Assembly (NCBI GenBank): GCA_015492115.1
Contig: WGFS01000188.1
Coordinates: forward strand, 1-5,840
DNA from: Aquificaceae bacterium
GTDB taxonomy: Bacteria > Aquificota > Aquificia > Aquificales > Aquificaceae
DNA: 5,840 nt
Direction of reading: 5' to 3'
Each line of letters starts with the position of its first letter. Position 1 is the first letter of the stretch. The notes beneath the pieces were generated by a model. The model made no database searches, had not been told where the DNA came from, and saw only the letters and a list, made by a program, of their open reading frames with translations. Made by a program: the position numbers and the translations under genes. This document shows, in pieces, positions 1-5,303 of the stretch.

Positions 1-33
1 GAGAGAAGGTACACAGCCCACATACCGAGATGA
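1..33 (+). CDS. C-terminal tail of an upstream gene (partial, unidentified)
   Basis: Reading from base 1, the first frame gives ten codons (ERRYTAHIPR) and then TGA at 31-33. This stop overlaps the ATG of the exonuclease gene at 30 in an ATGA arrangement, typical of translationally coupled genes in an operon. The second frame is also open from the left edge, giving a proline- and acid-rich stretch of 27 codons that ends at TAA 83-85, so the upstream gene could instead end there and overlap the exonuclease by 56 nt. The fragment is too short to identify. The ATGA overlap favours the first frame; the more protein-like composition favours the second. Confidence 0.35.
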   Translation, partial: ERRYTAHIPR

Positions 34-677
34 GCCTGTACCTGAGAGTAAAGAGAACCTGCCTGAAGAGGAGATATGGAGGTAACCCTCACTTTGAAAG
101 GTTCTTCCCGGACATAGACCTCTCTCAGAAGGTAGGTGAAACACCCTTCACCGTGTTTGACACAGAGACGACCGGTCTTGACCCCAAGAGGTCTGAGCTT
201 GTGTCCGTTGGAGCCCTCAAGGTTTTTAATTTTTCTATAGATCTCTCGGAGAGCTTTCATGAGTTCGTTAAACCCGAAGAACTCTCCAGGAGCTCTGTGG
301 AGGTGCATGGAATAACCCTGTCCGAGCTGGAGGAGAGGGCAAGACCCCTTGAAGAGGTTGTGGAGGACTTCCTCCTCTACTGCAGGGGGACAGTCCTAGT
401 GGGATTTAACGTGGAGTTTGACAGGAAGATGATTGAAAAGTACACCCTCTCCCTCTTTGGGCTACCGCTGGTCAACTTCAGGCTTGACGTCTTTAAGCTG
501 TGGAGAAGGAAGGGGGGTGACGGTAAGGGTCTCAAGGAGATCGCTCAGGAGCTGGATATACCTTCGGTGGGGTTTCACTCAGCCCTTGATGACGCTTACA
601 TAACAGCCCTCGTTTTTTTGAAGCTCGCATACAGACTGAGGGATGAGCCACTTTCCTCGCTCCCCCTCATGCTTTAA
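30..677 (+). CDS. DnaQ-like 3'-5' exonuclease (DEDDh, PolC/epsilon type)
   Basis: This 215-residue protein is a single RNase H-fold exonuclease domain with every DEDDh motif visible. Exo I is FDTETTGLDP with D44 and E46, Exo II is GFNVEFD with D131, and Exo III is HSALDDA with H183 and D188. These residues bind two metal ions to remove nucleotides from 3' ends. The first 40 residues are basic (KRRYGG) and lie ahead of the catalytic core. No polymerase, BRCT or UvrC-like domain is attached, so it could be a proofreading subunit or a stand-alone nuclease; the sequence cannot say which. The ATG at 30 is the only in-frame ATG before the core. It has no well-placed Shine-Dalgarno and overlaps an upstream TGA, which suggests reinitiation. 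A GTG at 153 would leave almost nothing before Exo I. pyrF follows after 7 nt. Confidence 0.87.
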   Translation: MSLYLRVKRTCLKRRYGGNPHFERFFPDIDLSQKVGETPFTVFDTETTGLDPKRSELVSVGALKVFNFSIDLSESFHEFVKPEELSRSSVEVHGITLSELEERARPLEEVVEDFLLYCRGTVLVGFNVEFDRKMIEKYTLSLFGLPLVNFRLDVFKLWRRKGGDGKGLKEIAQELDIPSVGFHSALDDAYITALVFLKLAYRLRDEPLSSLPLML

Positions 678-684
678 TATTCCC

Positions 685-1353
685 ATGCCAAAGCTGTGTG
701 TGGCCCTTGACCTTGACGAGGACAGAGCTTACAGACTCGTTGACCTTCTCTCAGACTACCCTCTGGTGTTCAAGGTTGGACCAAAGCTCTTCATCCAGTC
801 CCGGGGAAAGATACTTGGTTACGTGAAGGAGAAAGGAAGGGAGCTCTTCCTTGACATGAAGTTTCATGACATACCCAACACGGTCAGCCTTGCTGTTGAG
901 GAGTCTGTCACCCTCGGGGTTGACTACCTTACGCTCCACACCCTCGGTGGGGAGGAGATGCTCAGAACCGCGGTAGAGGCGAAGAGAGACCTGAAGCTGA
1001 TAGGCGTTACTGTGCTCACGAGCCACGATGAGAGCTATCTGAGCTTTTTAAAAACAGGCTTCAAGAGTGTTGAGGAGTTCGCCCTCTACCTCGCTGAGAT
1101 CGCGCACGCTTCGGGTTTGGACGGAGTGGTCTGTTCAGCTGGGGAGGTGAGGAGGATAAAGGAGAGGACGGGTTTATTCACGGTCGTTCCAGGGATAAGG
1201 GTCTCAGGGCGGAGGGGAGACCAGAGGAGGGTTTACCCACCGGAGTTTGCTGTGAAGGAGGGAGCGGATATGCTCGTGATGGGAAGGGATATCTATGAGA
1301 GTGACGACCCCAGAGGGGTCGTGGAGAGGGTTCTGGAAGTTGTCGGTGCGTGA
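685..1353 (+). CDS. pyrF: Orotidine 5'-phosphate decarboxylase
   Basis: PyrF decarboxylates orotidine monophosphate to UMP, the last step of de novo pyrimidine synthesis. The 222-residue TIM barrel has all family hallmarks: VALD at 6-9, the catalytic lysine in FKVG (K30), the catalytic D57-x-K59-x-x-D62 in LFLDMKFHD, VTVLTS at 108-113, PGIR at 169-172 and the phosphate-binding GR at 200-201. The reading frame opens at an ATG at 643, but that would add 14 atypical residues and overlap the exonuclease gene. The family normally begins just before the (K)LCVALD strand, so I choose ATG 685. No Shine-Dalgarno precedes 685, so expression probably depends on coupling to the exonuclease stop at 675-677. 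The end overlaps the rsmG start by 8 nt, placing both in one operon. A strong hairpin lies in its last 50 bases. Confidence 0.96.
   Translation: MPKLCVALDLDEDRAYRLVDLLSDYPLVFKVGPKLFIQSRGKILGYVKEKGRELFLDMKFHDIPNTVSLAVEESVTLGVDYLTLHTLGGEEMLRTAVEAKRDLKLIGVTVLTSHDESYLSFLKTGFKSVEEFALYLAEIAHASGLDGVVCSAGEVRRIKERTGLFTVVPGIRVSGRRGDQRRVYPPEFAVKEGADMLVMGRDIYESDDPRGVVERVLEVVGA
1304..1322 (+). repeat. Perfect 8-bp GC-rich hairpin inside pyrF, upstream of rsmG
   Basis: ACGACCCC (1304-1311) and GGGGTCGT (1315-1322) are exact reverse complements around a 3-nt AGA loop. In the mRNA this would form a stable stem-loop ending 23 nt before the chosen rsmG GTG start. It encodes SDDPRGVV of PyrF, so amino-acid constraint may explain part of it. 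No U-run follows, so it is not an ordinary terminator. It also sits just after the alternative rsmG ATG at 1295, where it would hinder initiation. A regulatory role is inference only. Confidence 0.55.
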
Positions 1354-1954
1354 GCTTATAGAGAAGACCTTCTCCTCCGCGGGATTTGAGCTCGGTGAGG
1401 AGGATGTAAACAGGTTCCTTACATATCTTGAGGAGCTGAAGAGGTGGAACAGGGTTCATAACCTCACAGCCCTGACTGACGACGAGGACATAGTTAAGAG
1501 GCACTTCCTTGATTCCCTCTCCCTTGTCAGGTGTTTTGAGGAGCTCGGTGTTGACTGGAGAGGAAGAACCGTTGCGGACGTTGGCAGTGGGGCTGGCTTC
1601 CCCGGAGTTCCCCTGAAGATATACCTGAAGGATATAAAGCTCTTCCTGATAGAGGCGGTCGCAAAGAAGTGTAGCTTTCTGGAGTATTTAAAGGTAAAGC
1701 TCGGACTTGACTGGACAGTCCTCTGTGAGAGAGCTGAGAGGCTTGACAGGAAGTTTGACATAGTTGTTTCACGAGCAATGGGAGAGTTTGAGGAGATCAT
1801 TCCCCTGCTTGAGAGGCTTTCACGAGGGTTTGTCTTCGTTATGAAGGGCAGGGAGCTTAAGCCCGAGTGGACTGAGAAGCTCGGATACAGAACATGCAGG
1901 GTTGAGTTTAGAGGTATCCCTCCCTCCTACATACTCTGGAAGAGGGTCTCTTAG
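1346..1954 (+). CDS. rsmG: 16S rRNA (guanine-N7)-methyltransferase RsmG (GidB)
   Basis: RsmG is a cytoplasmic SAM-dependent enzyme that methylates N7 of G527 (E. coli numbering) in 16S rRNA; loss in other bacteria gives low-level streptomycin resistance. The 202-residue reading shows the family signatures in order: WNRVHNLTAL (34-43), RHFLDSL (52-58), the SAM-binding loop DVGSGAGFPG (78-87), an acidic residue after the next strand (E103), VVSRAM (140-145) and a late MKG (166-168). Three starts are possible: ATG 1295, TTG 1340 and GTG 1346. I choose GTG 1346 because GGAAG at 1335-1339 sits 6 nt upstream and the protein then starts as relatives do. The 1295 start adds 17 unrelated-looking residues and overlaps pyrF by 59 nt. 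Its stop overlaps the end of the opposite-strand hemerythrin gene by 4 nt. Confidence 0.96.
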   Translation: MRELIEKTFSSAGFELGEEDVNRFLTYLEELKRWNRVHNLTALTDDEDIVKRHFLDSLSLVRCFEELGVDWRGRTVADVGSGAGFPGVPLKIYLKDIKLFLIEAVAKKCSFLEYLKVKLGLDWTVLCERAERLDRKFDIVVSRAMGEFEEIIPLLERLSRGFVFVMKGRELKPEWTEKLGYRTCRVEFRGIPPSYILWKRVS

Positions 1955-2346
1955 TCTCCAATGTGCATGGCTGTGATTGAATCCCACTGGGCTACGTGGA
2001 GCTTCAGCCATGGAACGAGCTTGTTCTCCAGGAAGTCAATGACCCTCTTTGGGTCCTTGTTCTCCTTCCACCTGTTGTAAACTTCCTTTATCTCCTTCCT
2101 CATCTTGTCGTGGTCTGCCTTGTGCATGGGGTAACCGAAGAAGTCCGCCTCCTTCATCATGGCTTCTTCGGTTGAGAAGTGGTCTTCCACGTCCACGAGC
2201 AGTTCGTCCATGAGTTTGTCCGCTTTTTCTATATCGTTCGCCTTGAGGGCATCGTAGAGCTGGTTTATGAGCTCAATCTCATCCTCATGGACAGCGTTGA
2301 AGAACATGTTTGCCACCTTTTGAATCTCATCTGGTCTGATGAGCAC
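1951..2346 (-). CDS. Bacteriohemerythrin (O2-binding di-iron four-helix protein)
   Basis: This 131-residue single-domain protein carries all seven expected di-iron ligands in the right spacing: H20, H56 and E60 (HFSTE), H75 and H79 (HKADH), H117 and D122 (HVAQWD). Family members bind O2 reversibly and are proposed to store, deliver or sense oxygen, which would suit a microaerophilic chemolithotroph. The N-terminus is unusual: the common W...D..H lead-in before the first ligand is replaced by an IRPDEIQKVANMFF helix. The frame is open up to an upstream start at 2418, but GTG 2346 has a full AGGAGGT 6 nt upstream and gives the normal length, so I choose it. There is no signal peptide, membrane segment or fused sensor domain. 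It lies 76 nt after birA on the same strand. Its TAA overlaps the rsmG TAG. Confidence 0.92.
   Translation of the reverse strand: MLIRPDEIQKVANMFFNAVHEDEIELINQLYDALKANDIEKADKLMDELLVDVEDHFSTEEAMMKEADFFGYPMHKADHDKMRKEIKEVYNRWKENKDPKRVIDFLENKLVPWLKLHVAQWDSITAMHIGD
1966..2012. repeat. 8-bp inverted repeat just past the rsmG stop
   Basis: CATGGCTG (1966-1973) and CAGCCATG (2005-2012) are exact reverse complements 31 nt apart, with a smaller CCAC/GTGG pair (1984-1987/1996-1999) nested inside. The first arm begins 11 nt after the rsmG stop and the whole element lies in the last codons of the hemerythrin gene. It could fold at the 3' end of the rsmG transcript and mark its end. There is no U-run, and a chance match in coding DNA is quite possible. 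Confidence 0.35.
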
Positions 2347-2352
2347 GTGACC

Positions 2353-2359
2353 ACCTCCT
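2353..2359 (-). promoter_or_regulatory. Strong Shine-Dalgarno of the hemerythrin gene
   Basis: On the minus strand AGGAGGT lies 6 nt before GTG 2346, a full-length match to the 3' end of bacterial 16S rRNA at ideal spacing. It decides the start over the longer open frame and suggests strong translation. Most neighbouring genes rely on weak sites or coupling. Confidence 0.85.
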
Positions 2360-2373
2360 CGTGTTGTGGGTAC

Positions 2374-2417
2374 TATTAAGTTAACAGATGTTTTCTGTGA
2401 ACAAATGATTACTATCA
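2374..2417 (-). promoter_or_regulatory. Candidate regulated promoter of the hemerythrin gene with two inverted repeats
   Basis: The 76-nt birA-hemerythrin spacer holds two symmetric sites. TGAT-TACT-ATCA at 2406-2417 has the core and 4-nt spacing of FNR/DNR-type sites (TTGAT-N4-ATCAA), although both outermost bases differ. ACAGA-N5-TCTGT at 2384-2398 is a second exact inverted repeat, about 20 bp from the first centre to centre, or roughly two helical turns. Read on the minus strand, a weak -10 candidate (CTTAAT, 2375-2380) would put the first site near -43, close to where class II FNR/CRP activators sit. No convincing -35 is seen, which would fit an activator-dependent promoter. The symmetric sequences are seen directly; the regulator identity is inference. 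Confidence 0.4.
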
Positions 2418-2422
2418 CAAAC

Positions 2423-3124
2423 CTACCTGTAAAGTCTGAGGCTCAGGTCTCCTGCCATTATGCTTTTTGTTCCCTCCGATGTCTGGAGAAGGAGGAAACC
2501 CCTATCGTCTATACCCAGGAGTATCCCAACCTCTGGCTCCTCGCCGAGGATTATAACCTCCTCCCCCTTGAAGAGCAGTTTCTCTTCTATCCTGCGTTTG
2601 AAGGGATAGAAGCCCTCTTCTCTGTATTCTTCTAAGTAAGAGGACAGGAATTCAAGCAGTCCGCGGATCACCTCCACCCTGCTGTGATCTTTACCGCTCA
2701 CGAGCTTCAGTGATGTCGCACTCTCTCTTATTTCTGGAGGAAAGCTGTCCTGATTGACGTTCAACCCTATACCTACTACTATTCTGTTTGCACTCTTCTC
2801 CACGAGTACTCCTGCGATCTTCTTCCCTTTAGCATACACGTCGTTGGGCCATTTAACCGCTGTCCTTACGCCCAGGCTATCAAGGTAGTCGGAGATCGCA
2901 AGCCCCACCACAAGGGGTAGCTGTGAGTAATTCTTAAAATCCTCCTCACATAGGACGAAACTAAAGTATAAGCCTCCCTCCTGGGACTCCCACCTCCTTC
3001 CTTTTCTTCCTTTTCCCTCTTTTTGTCTGTCCGCAACGAGAACGGTCCCGCAGGGGAAGTTCCCTTCTTTCAGCCTCCTCTGGGTAGAGTCGGTTTCCTT
3101 CAACCAGACGAGGAACTCAAACAT
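2423..3124 (-). CDS. birA: Biotin--[acetyl-CoA-carboxylase] ligase, class I (no DNA-binding domain)
   Basis: This enzyme makes biotinyl-5'-AMP and transfers biotin to the lysine of biotin carboxyl carrier proteins. The 233-residue protein shows ETDST (10-14), the biotinyl-AMP loop GKGRKGRRW (37-45), KWPND (91-95) with the essential lysine, KIAGVLVE (102-109) and GIGLNVN (118-124). A small C-terminal SH3-like domain follows (about 186-233, ending MAGDLSLRL). It lacks the N-terminal winged helix of E. coli BirA, so it is a class I ligase that should not repress biotin genes itself. ATG 3124 shares its A with the purH stop (TGATG); TTG 3127 is one codon longer and less likely. Only a weak AGG precedes it, so translation probably depends on termination at purH. 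In Aquificales such a ligase could serve biotin carboxylases, but no substrate gene is in view. Confidence 0.94.
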   Translation of the reverse strand: MFEFLVWLKETDSTQRRLKEGNFPCGTVLVADRQKEGKGRKGRRWESQEGGLYFSFVLCEEDFKNYSQLPLVVGLAISDYLDSLGVRTAVKWPNDVYAKGKKIAGVLVEKSANRIVVGIGLNVNQDSFPPEIRESATSLKLVSGKDHSRVEVIRGLLEFLSSYLEEYREEGFYPFKRRIEEKLLFKGEEVIILGEEPEVGILLGIDDRGFLLLQTSEGTKSIMAGDLSLRLYR

Positions 3125-4644
3125 CAATGCCTGAAGTGTCTCATCCCCGTTATGACCATAGCCATCCCGTGCTCGTCCGCCGATCCGAAGACCTCTTTGT
3201 CCCTTATGGAGCCTCCGGGGTGTATGACCGCGGTTATGCCCGCCTCGTGGGCTATGTCTATGGAATCCCTGAAGGGGAAGAAGGCTTCCGATGCGAGAAC
3301 CGCACCTCTAAGGTCAAAACCGTACCTCTTTGCCTTCTCTATGGCACACCTCAGGCTGTCAACCCTTGAGACCTGACCTGACCCTATACCGAGGGTTCTT
3401 CTGTCCTTGGCTATAACAACCGCGTTGGATTTCACATGCTTGCAGACCTTCCATGCGAATAGGAGATCCTCCATCTCCCGTTCTGTGGGCTCCCTCTTCG
3501 TGACCGTCTCAAGCCTCTCGTAGAGCTGGGTGTCCTCGTCCTGAAGCAGGAAGCCTCCGCTGACCTTCTTTATATCGTAGGAGTGAGACTTTCCGAAGAA
3601 CCTTATAACCCTCAGGTTCTTCTTCCTTGATAAGACCTCCAGAGCTCTCTCGTCGTACTCGGGGGCTATCACCACTTCAAGGAACATGGACGTGAGCTCC
3701 TCCGCAAGCTCCCCGTTCACCTTATCGTTGAAGGCTACTATCCCACCGAAGGCTGACTCCGGATCCGTCTCCTTTGCCTTCAGGAAGGCATCCTTCAGGT
3801 CTTTACCGAGGGATACTCCGCAGGGATTGTTGTGTTTGACTATCGCGCAGGCTGGGTCGTTGGGAAACTCCAAGACTATCCTGACCGCTGAGTCCGCGTC
3901 AAGGTAGTTGTTGAAGGACATCTCCTTCCCCTGGAGCACCTGCGCCCTCGCCACACCGAGCTCTTCAAAGGGGTTAGTGTAAAGGACTCCCCTCTGGTGG
4001 GGGTTCTCCCCGTACCTGAGCTTTGAGGAGAGCCTCATGGGAACGCTCAGCTCCTTACTCTCCTCCTCTATGTTGAAGAGCCTCTTCAGAGCGTTTGATA
4101 TAACCCCATCGTAGTAAGCTGTGTGGGAAAAGGCTTTCCAGGCAAGGTATGCCCTGTCCCTTTTATCAAGCTCCCCCTTCTCAAGCTTCTCTATAACCCA
4201 TTCGTAATCATCTGGGTCAACCAATACAACTACCCTGAAGTAGTTTTTTGCTCCCGCCCTTATGAGGGAAGGACCCCCTATATCTATGAACTCCATCAGC
4301 TCTTCTTCTTCCAGATCCTCCTTCATCATCTCCTCAAAGGGGTAAAGGTTAACGACAACAACGTCCACAGGAGCTATCCCCAGCCCCTCTATCTCCTCCC
4401 TGTCCTTCTCAACCCAGTCCCTGTAGAGTATCCCTCCGTGTATGACAGGGTGGAGGGTCTTAACCCTTCCGTTCAGGATCTCTGGAAAGCCCGTTACCTT
4501 GGCTATCTCCTCCGTCTCTATACCGTGCTCTCTCAGGTACTTCGCGGTTCCTCCCGTTGAGAGTATCTCGTACCCGAGGTTCCGAAGAGACCTTGCGAGC
4601 TTCTCTACTCCTTCCTTCCTATAAACGGATATGACCGCTCTCAT
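3124..4644 (-). CDS. purH: Bifunctional AICAR formyltransferase / IMP cyclohydrolase
   Basis: PurH performs the last two steps of de novo purine synthesis: formylation of AICAR with 10-formyl-tetrahydrofolate, then ring closure to IMP. The 506-residue length is normal. The N-terminal MGS-like cyclohydrolase domain (about 1-190) has STGGT (29-33), GRVKTLHP (59-66), HGG (69-71) and NLYPFE (99-104). The transformylase part has LRYGENPHQ (209-217), the catalytic KHNNPCG (270-276, K270 and H271), SAFGGIVAFN (297-306), KSNA (405-408), GQVSRVDS (423-430), FFPFRD (455-460) and PGGS (476-479), and ends in the typical TGMRHFRH. One small oddity is E453, where SDAFFPF is usual; the aspartate of FFPFRD is kept. 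ATG 4644 is preferred because an in-frame TGA lies shortly upstream. A TATAAT hexamer ends 6 nt before it, so the mRNA may be leaderless. It heads the purH-birA operon. Confidence 0.98.
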   Translation of the reverse strand: MRAVISVYRKEGVEKLARSLRNLGYEILSTGGTAKYLREHGIETEEIAKVTGFPEILNGRVKTLHPVIHGGILYRDWVEKDREEIEGLGIAPVDVVVVNLYPFEEMMKEDLEEEELMEFIDIGGPSLIRAGAKNYFRVVVLVDPDDYEWVIEKLEKGELDKRDRAYLAWKAFSHTAYYDGVISNALKRLFNIEEESKELSVPMRLSSKLRYGENPHQRGVLYTNPFEELGVARAQVLQGKEMSFNNYLDADSAVRIVLEFPNDPACAIVKHNNPCGVSLGKDLKDAFLKAKETDPESAFGGIVAFNDKVNGELAEELTSMFLEVVIAPEYDERALEVLSRKKNLRVIRFFGKSHSYDIKKVSGGFLLQDEDTQLYERLETVTKREPTEREMEDLLFAWKVCKHVKSNAVVIAKDRRTLGIGSGQVSRVDSLRCAIEKAKRYGFDLRGAVLASEAFFPFRDSIDIAHEAGITAVIHPGGSIRDKEVFGSADEHGMAMVITGMRHFRH

Positions 4645-4650
4645 GCTTCT

Positions 4651-4681
4651 ATTATACTTTCAACCCCTCCAGAGCTTTCAT
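4651..4681 (-). promoter_or_regulatory. Promoter of the purH-birA operon
   Basis: On the minus strand a perfect TATAAT occupies 4656-4651, just 6 nt before the purH ATG at 4644. Transcription would start about 7 nt past the hexamer, at or next to the A of ATG, giving a leaderless transcript. The best -35 candidate is ATGAAA (4681-4676, four of six consensus bases) at a long 19-nt spacing. A GGAGGGG further upstream lies about 20 nt from the ATG, too far to act as its ribosome binding site. Confidence 0.6.
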
Positions 4682-4695
4682 CTTCTACGCCCGAT

Positions 4696-4726
4696 GTGAA
4701 GGGTGATAAACTCTTACTTATAAGAG
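4696..4726 (+). promoter_or_regulatory. Promoter and palindrome upstream of the barrel-protein gene
   Basis: TATAAG (4719-4724) is a good -10 candidate, with GTGAAG (4696-4701) as a weak -35 at 17 nt. The -10 lies within an exact inverted repeat, CTCTTA-CTTA-TAAGAG (4711-4726), whose centre CTTATAAG is itself an 8-bp palindrome. A protein bound there would block the -10, so it may be an operator. AT-rich symmetry around a -10 can also arise by chance. The promoter call is moderate; the operator call is inference. Confidence 0.45.
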
Positions 4727-4735
4727 AGCATTAAA

Positions 4736-4741
4736 AGGAGG
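4736..4741 (+). promoter_or_regulatory. Strong Shine-Dalgarno of the barrel-protein gene
   Basis: AGGAGG sits 7 nt before ATG 4749. This canonical site fixes the start and implies strong translation, as expected for a single-gene transcript encoding a surface protein. Confidence 0.85.
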
Positions 4742-4748
4742 AGAGAGC

Positions 4749-5303
4749 ATGAGGAAGTACCTTCTCGCCTTACCGCTCGTAGCGTCCCTTAGCTTTGCCC
4801 AGTACTTTGAGGGAGATGTAGTCCGTGAGTTCGGAGTCAAAACGGGACTTGTTAAGGTCAAGTACGACAGCGTGGACGGTTCCAAGCCCGACAAGACCCT
4901 TGACGAGTTCTTTGCGGTTTACGGTTACATGGGTGCGCAGACTACCGCTGGCTTTGATGCGGGTGCGTCCATAGAGCTATCTACCGGAAGCAAGATGAGT
5001 AGAAACAGAACGGTTATATACACAGCCCTTGAACTGAACCCTTCTATTGAGTTACATATCTCAAACAACATCAGGGCTTACACGGGTTTTGGTGGCTCAA
5101 TAAACAGGTTCAAGGAGAGATCGGGAGGGTTAACCAACAAGGATATGAACTTTGGGCTCCAGTTCTTTGTTGGAGGGAAGCTACTGTTCACACCCACCGT
5201 AGGTGTTCTCGGGGAGTACAAGGGAAAGATATTCATGACCGGGGACTACAATGGGGACGTGGTTCACCACTTCAACGTGGGTATCTACTTCCTGGTCCAT
5301 TAG
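4749..5303 (+). CDS. Small secreted protein, probable outer-membrane beta-barrel
   Basis: I do not recognise a named family. The 184-residue product starts with a clear Sec signal peptide: MRK, then a hydrophobic core (YLLALPLVASLS) and a likely signal peptidase I site after SFA (cut A17/Q18). The mature part of about 167 residues has alternating hydrophobic and polar stretches rich in Gly and aromatic residues, for example VYGYMGAQ, IRAYTGFGGSI, NFGLQFFVGGKLLF and FNVGIYFLV. Charged turns such as GSKPDK and RSGGLTNKD separate them. This is the pattern of a small barrel of about eight strands, like OmpA/OmpW-type proteins. The last strand ends in -LVH, not the usual terminal Phe, which is slightly atypical for barrel assembly. 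It has its own promoter and a strong Shine-Dalgarno, is divergent from purH, and its stop overlaps the next gene's stop by 4 nt. A periplasmic protein is the main alternative. Confidence 0.8.
   Translation: MRKYLLALPLVASLSFAQYFEGDVVREFGVKTGLVKVKYDSVDGSKPDKTLDEFFAVYGYMGAQTTAGFDAGASIELSTGSKMSRNRTVIYTALELNPSIELHISNNIRAYTGFGGSINRFKERSGGLTNKDMNFGLQFFVGGKLLFTPTVGVLGEYKGKIFMTGDYNGDVVHHFNVGIYFLVH

Noticed and set aside
612..618. Run of seven T in the exonuclease gene as a slippage or terminator site
   Set aside because: The frame continues normally through Exo III to the stop, and there is no GC-rich hairpin before the run.
643..684. Longer pyrF starting at ATG 643
   Set aside because: It adds 14 residues unlike PyrF N-termini and overlaps the exonuclease. 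The only purine-rich stretch (GAGGG) abuts the ATG too closely to work as a ribosome binding site.
1456..1800. Minus-strand frame of 114 codons opposite rsmG
   Set aside because: It is Ser-rich with low complexity, as expected for antisense of this codon use, and rsmG is secure on the other strand.
1946..1958. Direct repeat GTCTC-TTA-GTCTC at the rsmG stop
   Set aside because: Five bases repeated once is within chance, and I see no target-site or element structure around it.
2347..2418. Longer hemerythrin starting at 2418
   Set aside because: It would run through the perfect Shine-Dalgarno and both inverted repeats, and would add 24 residues not seen in single-domain hemerythrins.
2366..2635. 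Plus-strand frame of 89 codons across the birA 3' end and the spacer
   Set aside because: It is a shadow of birA, with no ribosome binding site or protein family signature.
4123..4560. Plus-strand open frame of 145 codons inside purH
   Set aside because: It is antisense to a full-length, motif-complete purH and has no Shine-Dalgarno or recognisable domain.
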